From Dryococelus australis (Eukaryota; Arthropoda; Insecta; Phasmatodea; Phasmatidae), in contig CM057003.1 of assembly GCA_029891345.1 (NCBI GenBank), forward strand, positions 7,544,709-7,608,708: 64,000 bases of DNA, written 5' to 3'. The position numbers were made by a program, and so were the translations under genes. Positions 1 through 11,574 of the stretch are shown piece after piece. Numbering within the stretch: position 1 is the stretch's first letter; each line of letters starts with the position of its first letter. The notes beneath the pieces are model-generated. The model saw nothing but the letters and a program-made list of their open reading frames with translations. It searched no databases and had not been told where the DNA came from.

Positions 1-94
1 TCGATATACCGATATTTCTCAAAGTTACATATAGTTCAATAAGTTATTTTTCATGTCGATAATTATCGATGTATCGATATTTCGAACAGCCCTA
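1..94. other. ATCGAT-rich AT tract
   Basis: Several overlapping versions of ATCGATA and CGATAT occur here, ending in a segment that reads CTAGGGCTGTTCG on the minus strand. A similar tract lies at 62936-63000. It may be the edge of an interspersed element, but no second end is visible. Family unknown. Confidence 0.3.
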
Positions 95-99
95 GTCGC

Positions 100-305
100 A
101 TCCGGATGTTCGTATGTGGGAATCGTGCCGGACAATACCGCTGGTCGGTGGGATGAAAGCCGGGGGGGGGGGGGGGGAGGTTTCGGGGATCTCCCGTTTC
201 CCCTGACCTTACATTCCAACTCTGCTCCATGTTCACCTCACTTCACACTCATTGGCTCTCAAGACCTCGATGTTAAGAGTAGTACAATTCTCTCCACTCC
301 ACTGA
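100..305 (+). mobile_element. tRNA-type SINE, body only (head missing)
   Basis: This segment matches the body of the SINE at 34311-34554: the GTGGGAATCGTGCCGGAC block, the CTCGGGGATC-type block, and the 3' block GGCTCTCAAGACCTCGATGT. The tRNA-like head with A and B boxes is absent. A run of about 17 G at 161-177 sits inside it. It is an old, 5'-truncated copy. Confidence 0.65.
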
Positions 306-310
306 AATGA

Positions 311-826
311 CGAAAAAAATTTTGTCGGTGCCACAAAACCTTTTGCGGTGTCTATATTGACAAAATGATGTTGCGGCGACCGGCGGATTGCAAGGAACCG
401 TACAGAAAGAAACTAGTGCAGTTCGAGAGGGATTAGCATTGCCAAAGGGTGTTAATCGCGGGAGAGATATCGAGACTCTCGTCTGCCGTGTGCACAGGTC
501 TAATTACAGCTTGTGTTGCTTCCTGTTCGCTCACCTTCTCTTTCTCCGCCCCTCTCCTCACTGTCTCTCTATCTCTCGTCCAGGGAACCTCGTTCTGAGC
601 TCCGCCTCCAGAGGCGCGTGATTAACAGAAAGCCTCGCTACCCTTCTCGTCGGCGTAAATCCTTCCCGGCAGGATACTCGGGCGGGAACTACGTCACGAG
701 GAGAAACTGAAATCCTTCCGTCCACGTCTCGAGCTCGGAGCGCCCCGAAAACTCTAGCCGCGCCGACGTTAAGTTATACCTGACAGTGGCTTCAAAATCG
801 ACTACTAGTGTCGGTGTTCACTGTAT
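311..826. other. Unassigned, GC-rich stretch
   Basis: No gene is recognised. From about 380 to 770 the DNA is clearly richer in G+C and CpG than its surroundings, with a pyrimidine-rich run near 520-590. It could be a CpG-rich remnant or an unannotated promoter or first exon, but no start, splice pair or known protein supports that. Confidence 0.2.
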
Positions 827-828
827 TA

Positions 829-1041
829 TAGGTTGTTCACGGTCAAGTGAGCACTTCTGATACCCTAGCCATTTTTTAAAAATACTTTTGCAACCTTTTT
901 AGATAAATATTGCCGCATAAGTAATAAACACGGTGTGTATGTTCCACCGCGCTCAGAGTTTAACGTATAAGGTTACAATTATCAACTATTATTCCAGATG
1001 AGAGGGCTTTCAAAAGTGCTCACTTTATCGTGAGTAGCCTA
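829..1041. mobile_element. Family A MITE, short form
   Basis: The ends read TAGGTTGTTCACGG and, inverted, TAGGCTACTCACGATA, followed inward by GTGAGCACTT on both sides. TA flanks each end (827-828 and 1042-1043). At 213 bp it belongs to the short class also seen at 45421 and 47662. No coding capacity. The TA duplication suggests mobilisation by a Tc1/mariner-type transposase, which is inference from target choice only. Confidence 0.8.
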
Positions 1042-1336
1042 TAGCAAGGCGAAAGTGAGTGAAGGCTTAGAATGTACTAGCACTAGTTCAATATTTTTCT
1101 TACTGTTTTGTAATATACACGCTTATCTACGTAATATGATTAATCTGGATTCTTAATTTAGTATATAAATACATCAAGCCGAGGAAGAATATAATTTATT
1201 TATTTATGAAATTAAATAACCGTAAAGCAAATAAATAATAGAAGGTAAGTTTTAAAATCAAAACACCAATCGGTAAACGAAATTCAACCATCTCTGAGTA
1301 GCAAGTGTGCAAAAATGCCCAACATGTAATTTTAAA
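1042..1336. other. Unassigned AT-rich DNA
   Basis: Nothing recognised between the short family A copy and the SINE. Confidence 0.3.
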
Positions 1337-1354
1337 CGGTTTCTTATTCTTACT

Positions 1355-1497
1355 ACCGAGCGAGGTAACACAGTGGTTAAACATTGTACATGCATTCAGA
1401 AGGACCTGGGTTCAAATCCCGGTGTAGTTTTTCCATGGTTTCCCGAAATCGCTCCAGACGAGTGCTGCACGAGACTTTCAGCCCACCTACCTACCTG
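1355..1497 (+). mobile_element. tRNA-derived SINE, second family, with TSD
   Basis: The tRNA-like head starts ACCGAGCGAGGTAACACAGT (A-box region) and has a B box GGTTCAAATCCC near 1408-1420. The body contains AAATCGCTCCAGACGAGTGC, a block typical of widespread arthropod tRNA-SINEs. The 3' end is a short (CCTA)n tail. An 18-bp direct repeat starting CGGTTTCTTATTCTT flanks it at 1337-1354 and 1498-1515 with one mismatch, marking a target-primed insertion. It is not the same family as the SINEs at 34311 or 43051. Confidence 0.85.
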
Positions 1498-1574
1498 CGG
1501 TTTCTTATTCTTGCTGAATGGCATGACAGTATGGACAAAATTCATAGTCCGATGTAAGCTGTTTACGATAACTA

Positions 1575-2013
1575 TAGGCTATTCACAGTAAAATGAGCAC
1601 TTTTGAAAGCCCTGCTTAAGATCTACTTATATGCACGTTATGTATTCTTCCGCCTAATGTAAGATTAACATTGTCACGGACCGCATCCCTTTATTCATGC
1701 GTCGGTTAAGTGAAACTGTGAAAATGTTATAAAAGTTATATATATATTTTTTCAAATCTGCTCATTTTTACACTTCGGTGAATTAAAAAAAAAAAAAAAA
1801 AACAGAAAGCTAAAGAAATTATTTAAGTTATTAGAAATGGTTACCCAACACTTTTTATTCGACGTTAAGAAACAGAACTACTTTTCCATCCATCGCTACT
1901 AACTTTAATGAGCGCATGTCACTTAGGGCGCCTGTTAAAATATACGCAGGTAGGGGCAGTAACTTTTTTCTAAGCTTGATTTCGAAAGTGCTCACTTTAT
2001 CGTGAACAGCCTT
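1575..2013 (-). mobile_element. Family A MITE, long form
   Basis: Inverted ends TAGGCTATTCAC and AAGGCTGTTCACGATAAAGT are flanked by TA (1573-1574 and 2014-2015). Internal blocks shared with other long copies include GCTTAAGATCTACTT, TTTATTCATGCGTCGG, ACACTTTTTATTCGACGTTA and GGGGCAGT. A poly(A) run lies at about 1786-1802. No open frame. Confidence 0.88.
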
Positions 2014-2099
2014 TAGTTAACTAATGAGGGAGGGCTGAGTGTGGTAGAATGTTCACGATGAGAGAGTGAGCGAGTGCTTGAGCGAGTTATTGATTAAGT

Positions 2100-2346
2100 A
2101 AGTGAGTGATCAGATTTGGGCGGCTCTTAACATCGAGGTCTGGAGATCCGGTGAGGGCCAGTATGGGGTAGCGTCGGAACGGAAGAGCGGGAAGAAACGG
2201 GAGATCACCGAGAAAACCCTTCCGGCCAGCGGCATCGTCCGGCACGATTCCCACATGCGAAAATCCGGGAGCGACCCCACCGGGAATCGAACCCGGTCCG
2301 CGTTGCTGGGAGGCGAGTAGTCTAACCACTACACCACCGCGGCCCC
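2100..2346 (-). mobile_element. tRNA-type SINE, full length
   Basis: Read on the minus strand it starts GGGGCCGCGGTGGTGTAGTG (A-box region), has B box GGTTCGATTCCC, then the GGAATCGTGCCGGACGATGC body and the GACCTCGATGTTAAGAGCCG 3' block. It belongs to the family at 34311 and 57938. Length and blocks look complete. No clear target duplication was found. Confidence 0.88.
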
Positions 2347-5300
2347 GTTTATGATGACGTAAGGTGACGCAGTATGTGGCGAAGGGGGACTTCGTTGACC
2401 AAGTGAATCGAGTGGGCGTAGAAGGCGCATAGTCACGAGTCTCGAGGTAGACTTTGATGAGTGTCTAAACAATCTAATGCCGCGATAACACGACCATTTT
2501 GCAGAATAACTATTACTTCTATGTTACTGTTTAAATTATATTTTTGTTTTCAATAATTGTATCGTAAAGTGAATGCATTAATTTTATTGCAGGGCGCTTT
2601 TAAAATTTATATAATAGAACATTTGAATTTTTTTTTATGAGAAACATGGTATTGGGTTTGTCCAGGTAATTGGCTTGATCGTCAACGTCATATTTTACCG
2701 TTATCTCCGTTTGTACGCAATTACTTGTTTTTAGTTTACTGCAATTTGGGAACCAGTTATGACGGGTTCAGGATAATGAAGATATCTATTTCAGAAAAGC
2801 GTTTTAAAAGAAAATAAATAAATATATATTTGGTTAATTTTATTTACTGACACGCAGTGCTCATCCATATAGCAGAGTCGAAAATTTTGGCGCTCAGGGG
2901 CCAATAAAGGAACGAACGAAGCTGTAGTGTGAACATAATTCTGAAATCAACACGTGGGTTCGTAATAAGATACTTACGGCGTATTGGTATGATCGAACAT
3001 ACGTTTCTTTGCCAATATAATAGGATTCAACGTATATTAATTTTATGGCATAACTTTTATCTCTACCGCAAGATAGTATGGAAGGATACATTTAAGATAT
3101 GTTTAAAAATCCTCGTAGCTTTCAAATTCAAGAGCGCAATCTGCGGAGAAATATTACACTATGGTAAAAAGCTTTCGTAAAATATTAGTAATGGTGACAC
3201 TGATCTTTATGAAGTTAAGTAATTATTTCATAAACTGTTTCACCAATGAGAAAAGGTGAAAATAATTTATGCAAGTACGCCGCAGAGCATGTTCCCACAA
3301 TGAAAACTCGTTCCTTCATTGTATGCGTTTCCCGGAACTCCAATAACGCCGTTTAAATCATAGACTAAAGATGAGGTAGACCGATCTCGCTGGCTGCGCA
3401 CAACCAATCTTCGTGTCCCGACGTTGACCTGCTTTCCTGACAACACGTCTAGCAAAAATGGTGTAGTTTGGATTTAAGGTTAGAAAACTGATTTGTAAAC
3501 AAATGCTTTGAGATGAATGTATACTTCCTTTAACCAATCTGTAATGCAGTTTGAATATATTAAAACTGGTAAAACTATTGTATTAATATAATAGTGCTTG
3601 TCATTTAAAAATTAATATATAAACAAACACGTGCATCACTGTTGACCATGTGACTTTGACAGTTGAGCAGAAGTTTTGTAGGAGTGGGGTAGGTCAATGT
3701 TGGGTACACATGCAGAAGGCGAATAAGCGGTCTACCTCATATCTAACCTATGGTTTAAATCACACTCTCCCGTAATTATCCCTGTTATTTGTTACCACAA
3801 TTACTATTCGTACACTGCGACGGGCAAAAACTCGCATTTAGACCCCACGAGTTATGACATTTCTACTTGCATTATGAGCGCTGAGTTTCTTATCCTCTCA
3901 TTTGGAGGTTAATTTTGGCACGGAAGTGAATTTACACGCGGCAGAGACCAAGTGAAGGAGTGAGTGAAAATAAAATAAATCTTTTTATTTCCTCCTCCGC
4001 TGTGAACCTGCTTTGGCGTGGACGCTGGCAATAAATCCCACAGGAAAGTACTGGTCGGGGTGAACGAGAAGTAGGGTTGGAAGGGGGTGGGTTGGTCGAC
4101 TTCTTGGCCTCGCCCAACGTCGACCGATCGAAAGCGAGAGGTCGAGATTTTTTCTCGCGACGACGAATCGCCCCGGGCACGCTTTGAGGGATTGCAGCCA
4201 TCCATCGACATATCGCGCCCGGCCACCCCCGAGAAACCCAAAAAATGCGGCCAATATTAAGTTTCCTCTCGCTCGCTGCCCATATTGTGAGTTACACCTG
4301 CCATTTCTCAACTTACCAACAACGAGAATTCCTCAGGATCAGAATGTGCTTGGATGTTCTGCTTCTCCTTTATCCTTCAGCTCGGTGTGGACTGAATATG
4401 GCCAGAGTTGATACACCCTCACTTGTTGCTCAAATTTATAAAACAACACTATATCACTGCATTGTTTCAATACTTGCTTTACTATTGACATATCCGGAAA
4501 GCCTCAATAGTTTCCTTTCCGCCAAACGTAAAATCTTACGTACAAATTAACTGAAAGCCCAGTATCCGTGCATGGGTGGGTCTGCGTTGTTTAGTTAAAA
4601 CCATGGGTATGATTTAATTATGCCTTCGTAGGTAACAATCCAAACGTTGGAAGATTAAATAGCTGTTATATAGTATAATTTTCATAATTTTCTGGGAACA
4701 ATAACGTATGTTTCCAGTCATTATTTATGCTCAAATATATGCAGTAACGTGTAGGGAAATTCTTATATTTAAAGATGCGTTTTCTGAGACAATGAAGAAA
4801 CTGCAAACAAGCGTTAGTTAGGCTTTATTGTATTAGTTTTCAAAGTCCTAAAGGAAATATTTAAATTGTACAAATTTATTTTACAAGTGATTTTAGAAAA
4901 AAATACTAAATGCGCACTTAGGTTATTGTACAATATATCCTCATCCATTTAGATATGTCGTTACTGATAATGTTTTACATCAGTTTAGTTTTTAAGTATA
5001 CAGATGTCGATAATAAATTTAAAATGGTCATTGACGAGAAACGCTGAGCTGATAGCTACAACCGTTGGAAACGGGATCCTTTGATCTCCTGTAAGCGTAA
5101 AATTTTAGCTCTGGTGGCTTTGGAAACAGTGACGAGTGTCTTCTCGATTCAATTCAAAGCTCTCAGATGGAGGCTTATAGTTAGGAGAATGTATTGCCAT
5201 TAAATCAACAAATCATAAAATTACTTAGTATCTTGATCAAGACATGTCGTTGTGTAACAGAGATGTTTATTATAAATGCAGAAGATACATCATATAGACA

Positions 5301-6540
5301 GACGGTGAGAAGTTTCGTGTGACGTTGACAGTACGAACTATAGAGAACTTCGTTTCTTATATCTTGAAATTACGACAAAATAACTGCATTTGCCAGATTT
5401 GTCAAGATGACGTTTTCATCCCTCGATATGTTCAATAAATTCTAATTATGTAACAAATTTTCAAGGTGGTGAGTGTTAACCGATGGACCGAAGAAAAATT
5501 ATAATATACTCTATTATAGAAATTTGTGTGTCCTAGAAATCCCAGAATAGAACAATAGAAGACAAAAACCAAAAGAAAGGCAAATTTACTCTTGTTCCAC
5601 ACATATGTAAGTAAATTTTACGAAATTACGATGAAGGAATCAAGTTAGTAAACATTAAGATGAAGAGATAAACAATAAGTAGTGGAGCAAAGACAATACA
5701 TCTTCACAAATATACGAACAAAGAAGAAAAAATACATAAGAAGAATAGGCTTTCTACTAGCAAATAGTAGGAACGATTCAGAAGCTGAAGACTGTTTCCT
5801 TCTTTATATCTGTTCCCAGAAGATAACCTTGACTTGCTTTCGGTACTCGTGTTCGTATGTTGCAGTTGGAAGTTTACTGCGAAATAAAAGTTCTGCAGTT
5901 GAATGTCCACAAATTAACTTCTCATAATCAACACGAAACCAACGACTTGATAGGTTCTTGAGGAGTAAAAAAAATATTTGACTGAAAATGTTGTAACGAA
6001 AAGGTTAATACGAAGTCTTGTAACTATAACGATTTTATTTTAAGTTTCTATATGGAGAAAGTTTTGTTTGTGGTTGGATAATGAGTAACTGAGTTAGCCC
6101 AGAGATATCCCCGGTCGTATTGAATATAGGTTTAGTGAATCAGTCACCGCAAACGATAGCGCATGGAAGAATGCATTAACATAAGTTAATTAGATATATT
6201 TTTCAATTCATGTATATTTATACCCCTTTCTGCACGATATACACGAAAGTATTAAACTCCTAATTTCTGTCCAATTAAGGCGCTCTTTAACTTGCGAATA
6301 TGGAAAGGCAAAATTTTTAAAGATTTATCACTTTTTTTTCCAAGTGGTCTATAAATCAAGGCCTGCAATATTATGTAAAACGTATTTACAGGAAAGTATG
6401 CCATAGTCAGGAAATTACGCCATGTTTAGATCAAAGTGAAAAGTTTCGAGGCACAACTTCGGTCATGTAGCAGATATGAACAAAGTTTGTTTCGAATGGT
6501 TCTGTCGTTTCTAAAGTTTGTACGATAGGAAGATGGGGGT
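2347..6540. other. Unassigned, mostly AT-rich DNA
   Basis: No gene or known repeat is recognised over about 4.2 kb. The stretch 3910-4310 is richer in G+C and has overlapping open frames of about 90-110 codons on the minus strand, with no recognisable domain, so I treat them as chance frames. There are short A/T runs elsewhere. Confidence 0.3.
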
Positions 6541-6564
6541 GCACCTAGACGCGTGAGCAGGCAC

Positions 6565-6588
6565 ACACGCACACACGCACACACGTTG
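6565..6588. repeat. (CACACG)n microsatellite
   Basis: Short array of CACACACG-type units. Confidence 0.7.
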
Positions 6589-6999
6589 CACCAGCAACAA
6601 TGACAAACACTGTAGTTGCATCGAAAATAAATTTTTCACTTTGCGGGAAGAAAATATTGAAAGCATATTACGATAGTCAGTCTGATCGAAATATTATCTC
6701 TGTTTACTGTGAACATTCCGAGTTTACACAATACTTCTGTACACAACGGAGTTTTCCTTACAGGTGCATTAAGATGAACAATGAATCGTTAATAAATGTG
6801 TTTTCTTTTAATATTTCCTTCAATGAGTTAAAGACATTAAAATATGTTTGTACTCACGGAATGTTATTTGTATAAAAATCGAAGAAACTCTATAGTGCGG
6901 AGCGCCTATAGACTATTTGTGGTTTCTTCACATTTTTTAAAAATCAAACCTTTGTGAAAAATCACCCAATGTATTGTGTGTTTAGTTATCTCATACATA

Positions 7000-7335
7000 T
7001 GCCACGTGTCACAAGCTTTTTATACCTCTGTTAACATTAAGGTAGCTTATATTTCGTTAAATTTAATCTTACCTGTAATTTATTTATAAATTCTAATATT
7101 TAATTTGTAATAAATATGAACAAAAGCGGTGAGAAAACATGAGTGTTTGTAATGCCTGGTAAGAAATAGTTCTTATGCAAGATATTATTACAACTGTGAG
7201 CGCACGAGTTCGGTGCGTTATCCTTTAGTGTAGTTTTCTAGACTTAGTTAAGCAAAGTTTGCATGAGGCGGAGGAATATCCTGTAAAACGAACTTTATCG
7301 GGGCTTCAGAAATGTGTGAAGTAATCGTGAATTGA
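7000..7335 (+). repeat. Ancient dispersed repeat, copy 1
   Basis: Collinear with 57120-57445: shared landmarks in the same order are TGTCACAAGC, TAACATTAA, CGTTAAATT, TAATGCC then GTAAGAAA, GCGCAC, GCGATATCCT/GCGTTATCCT and GAGGCGGAGGAATAT. Identity looks like roughly two thirds. It is either an old transposon pair or an old duplication. No termini or coding frame seen. Confidence 0.5.
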
Positions 7336-7823
7336 TTATATTTCTGTTGGCGAGAAAATAGAATGTTATGCTCACGTGTGTAGAACTGTATTACAGTTCA
7401 TAATTTCCAAACATGTAAATACATATTTTATAACTTGCAGTTCACATTTAATCCATAAAATTGAAATACATAAAATGAAGATATTATATAATATATACAT
7501 CAACAGCTGATCTTGTATTTACACGATTCCCTTAAATGTAGACCAGTCAAACCCTATTACAAAAGAATCGCATTTACTGGGGAGGATTGTTCGGATATCA
7601 CAAATATCTATCTTACTTAATTTTTTGGAGAATTCTTTACTTCAATGTTTTCGATAAATTTTTCTAAACTAACTTAAATAAAAATTACCTCATTTGAACC
7701 AAGACTTCAAAGTTTCAGAATTGCCGAGAAATTTTGGTTGGCCTACATCTCGTTTTAGCCAAGTGCAGATATTTCTAGGCGGCGTAACTCTAGAAAAACA
7801 AATTCCTTGATATAGTGGGGCCA
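7336..7823. other. Unassigned AT-rich DNA
   Basis: Nothing recognised. Confidence 0.3.
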
Positions 7824-7892
7824 TAGGGGCTGAGAGGTTAGCCTGCTCGCCTCCCACCTTGGTGAACCAGGCTCAATCCCCGGCCGGGTCAC
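7824..7892 (+). mobile_element. SINE head fragment
   Basis: tRNA-like head with A-box region GGCTGAGAGGTTAGCCTGCT and a B-box-like GGCTCAATCCCC, ending in CCGGCCGGGTCACTCCC. It stops where the CACTG element begins, so only the head remains. Confidence 0.75.
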
Positions 7893-8183
7893 TCCCAGGA
7901 ACTGTATTTTCGAACGAGGGCAGTCAAATGAGTGGCCAAACAAATATAAACAGTTGATTTAAGAAAATATTTAGCTGACAGTCTATTTTTTTTTTACCCA
8001 ACACAGATATGTTGTTCATCCAAACATATATATTTTTAGGCGAACAAAAGTAATTTTGTTGCTTTTCAAATTTTGTTTGCTCAACAATTAATTTTGTTAG
8101 GGCAACTATTATATATATATTTATTTATATTGTTAATATTTGGCCCTATACAAACAAATATTTTGTTCGATTTTCTCTCAGTG
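7893..8183 (-). mobile_element. CACTG-family MITE, truncated
   Basis: On the minus strand it starts CACTGAGAGAAAAT at 8183 and contains the family blocks ATTTGTTTGTATAGGGCC, AGTTGCCCTAAC, TTTGGCCACTCATTTGACT and CGTTCGAAAATAC. It then breaks off against the SINE head. About 290 of the 700 or more family bases remain. Confidence 0.75.
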
Positions 8184-10616
8184 TGGGAAATCAGAATAAC
8201 AGTTATCGCTCTGAAAGTAATGAAATTGATGAACTTTCTTAAACATTTACGAATTGCTGTAAAAAAAATATCTCATCCAAATTTTGTAAAACAATTGGGC
8301 CTTTAACAATAACGCGAATCACGTTTCCAATCATGACTCAGTGTACTTTAGAAGCACGGCTGCTGTAAAATTTCCCGATAAACGGGGGTTTCGTTGGCCA
8401 AAATCCACGAAAAGTCGACGTTATTCGGGGCACCCCCTCTCTCGATGCATAAAACAATTATAGGTACTTCCATCTTTTTTTATTTTTACGCTACTATTGG
8501 TGTGAAAAAATTTAACCGTTGGGAAATCAGAGTCCCACGCGCTGAAGCATAATAGATCCGTGATATTTTTTTAAATCAAAATGTGGTCTGTTCCTTAATT
8601 GCCAAACCTGTCTGCTCACAGCTGGCAATTCAGGTGTGTATATATATATACACAATGGTCAGGAACCCTTGTACTACGAATCCAATTTTTATTTAACCAT
8701 TTCGGGTTTTTGAGCAAAAGTGGATAACAATACTCCTACTGCCAAGTGCTAGTTTGTGCACGTGTTATGAAAGTGGAGAACGTGCTGTCTTTAGGACAGG
8801 TTTTAATATTATTACAATAAGATAAATACTTTATGGTTTTTCTATGAAAATAGTATTTCTTAGAGAGTTGTCACGTTATAAGATACACACGAAACCATTA
8901 TACAAAACGTATTCATATTTTACAGATGTAGCCAGACGCCCAGTTATTTGCTTTATGTTTTCTGCACGAAAGTTTATTCCTCAAATGTATAGATAGACGT
9001 TACTCTTCAACGATATTTTTTTACTTCCATTTTTATGAAACTATCTTGCAATTCTTCTTGTGTCTTGATTCCACACTCTTTTTGACACTGGAAGAAAAAT
9101 TAATTCCATTTGTAAATGTTAGTTGTGTAATGCCGCGTTGTAATGATTGTATTCATGTTATAATTTATATTGTTTGAATCAATATTTGGGTGTGTCGGTC
9201 GTGTATTCTTGGACGTGGCTTCAATCAGTTTCCCCTTAAATTTCTTAACCTTGTCGGGATTTAGTTGCAAGAAGTAGTTACTATTTCTTGTGACGTATGC
9301 GTTTGCCAAACTCCATTAATCATGCCGTTAGTATGTTCATTGCTCGGAATTCTAATAAGCTGCGTAACAGTGTACAAGCAGTCGTATGTGTAATCCCCCG
9401 CTTCAACATATTGCCAACATGGTTGCGTTAGTCTGTAGCGAGCATCGTAAAAGTGGCAGAAATTGTGGAAAATTAATAAGTACACTGGCTTGCATCCCTT
9501 GAGCACAATTCACTCACTTACGTGATGAACTGGTGTTTCGTTTCCCAAAATATAAATAAACACCAATCTGGAACCCACAAAATCGTAAACGTAAAACGGC
9601 TTTTGATAACAAAAAAAAAAAAAAAAAAAAAAAAACGGCCTCGTAGAACCGTCTATCCTCTGCTAGCAAGGGACCGCCAAACACTCGAGATTAAATTACA
9701 GTATTTACAGAGGAAAGTAGTTTTGAACATCTATAATTCTGTTTAAAGCACCTCTTCCCTATGAGTCTAAACCTTACCCACGTGGAATATTTTACAGAAG
9801 ATGAAACTGTTTATCAACATTAATTAACTAGGTAGAAAGTATAATAATATTTGAATAATATTTTTAAGTGTTCTATGAAATAACCAAGTCTTAAAATCCA
9901 ATATATTTTATGAATGGATTTTGATGGATAAAATGAATGGATAAAATGAATATTCATCAATGCATTAGTCAAACTTGGAACACACGTATGTTTTCAAGTC
10001 ACTTTTGGAGCCCGATGACATAGAGATCGAATTCATTGCTACCTGGTGTCTGGTAAAAATGGCCTTCTTGTTACAAAGTTACAAATGCCGAGACTCAATA
10101 AGCATAGTGCAGTTATATCTAGCGTTCAGGCTACAGAACTAGTCAAACATTCTTATTATAGAGCTGCATTTTTTTGGGAGGGAGCAGGCTATATTAAAAC
10201 ATACTTTATGCAATTACCAGTGAAGATTTCTACATTCAGGTATGCCAACTGATATGTGATTTTGTAGCGTTATGAATGAAAAATCGTTTTATTTCGCACC
10301 TACCTATAGTTTGTTTATTAACCCTTAACGATTACAACCAAGAGAAATGTTCTTATCTGTGTTGTATACACTGGTTGATGTGTAATAGCAAAGAATATTG
10401 ATTTTATTTGTTTATATATCGATCTTAATAATAAAACTGTTTGTGTATTTATTTCTCAGGTTTCTTACCCTGCATGCCTAAAATGTATGAAATCGTGTAG
10501 TAAACAAGTGAAAGAATCGAACCCCAATAATACAGGGAATGGAATACTGACTGCAGCCACTGAAAAACGAAAACTACAGTCGTTATTTGAGAGAAAAATA
10601 TGCACAAAAAAGCAAA
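8184..10616. other. Unassigned AT-rich DNA
   Basis: No gene or family recognised. A poly(A) run of about 26 at 9610-9636 could be the tail of a retroposed sequence lying to its left, but no duplication or source was found. Confidence 0.3.
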
Positions 10617-10690
10617 CTCGATTTCGTGGTCCGCTTCGAATGCGTATTGGCGTATTTTAGATGAAAAATTCAACTTTAATATTTATTTTC
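10617..10690 (+). repeat. Short dispersed repeat, copy 1
   Basis: Matches 33668-33745: CGATTTCGTGGTCCGC, CGAAT, ATTGGCG, GAAAAATTCAACTT, ATATTTATT in the same order. About 75 bases are shared. Family unknown. Confidence 0.45.
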
Positions 10691-11217
10691 CCCCCTGTAC
10701 TTATTATTTCAGCGTGACTTAATAACACATGAAGTTATATAATGGAGTGGAGCTAACGTCATAGCCTTCACCAACTGACAGCCGATGAAGTGATCTAGCG
10801 ATTGACTCACCTTGACTATACTGCAGAGGAGGCTTGGAAGTAATCACCTCAATTAAGAAAGGTAGGAGAAGGAGGAGGGACGATTGTGTGTCCGTCATTG
10901 ATCGAACTTTGCCAAGACGGACAGGTTTTCCCCCAGAGAAGAATGATGAATTGTCGACGGAAACTTCCCTTCTCAAGGAATTAACTTCGCCTGTGACTCG
11001 GCCGTTATTATTAAGAGCACGCTGCGATCAAGATAAAGAATGAAAGGATCTTAGAAACTGCCCCGCTTGGAAGCCAAAAAGAAATTTTTTTTTTCCTTTG
11101 AAGGCTTTTGAAGTTGTTGACGCACAACTGTTCGAATCCTCCGTATGAAATTGGCTGACCCCGGGGATGTCGTAATGATGCCCTATCTTGAAGTGCGCCA
11201 TTGTGTCAAAGTACAAT
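10691..11217. other. Unassigned
   Basis: Nothing recognised. The purine-rich stretch 10855-10885 is local simple sequence. Confidence 0.3.
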
Positions 11218-11219
11218 TA

Positions 11220-11572
11220 AAGGCTGTTCACAATAAAGGGAGCACTTTAGAAAAGAACCTTAGACGAAAGACACTGCCCCTGCAACCATATATTTTACTG
11301 GGCGCACTGAGTGACATTCGCCCAGTAAAGTTGATGACAATGGAGGGGAAGTAGTTCCATAGCTTAACGTGAAATAAAAAGTGCTGGGTATTAAATTTGT
11401 GTTAACTTAAAATTAATTCTGTCGCTTTCTGTTTAATTTGACCGACGCATGAATAACGTGACGAGGACTACAGCTATGTTAATTTTACACAAGGCGGATG
11501 AATACGCAACGTGTATACAAGTAGATCTTAAGCAGGGCTTTCAAAAGTGCTCATTTTACTGAGAACAGCCTA
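11220..11572 (+). mobile_element. Family A MITE
   Basis: Ends AAGGCTGTTCACAATAAAG and, inverted, TAGGCTGTTCTCAG, flanked by TA (11218-11219 and 11573-11574). Internal blocks: CACTGCCCCTGC, CGCCCAGTAAAGTTG, AATAAAAAGTGCTGG, CTTAAGCAGGGCTTTCAAAA. It lacks part of the middle of the 430-bp form. Confidence 0.88.
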
Positions 11573-11574
11573 TA

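Noticed and set aside
3909-4311. Three overlapping minus-strand frames of ~90-110 codons
   Set aside because: Mutually overlapping in all three frames. No recognisable product.
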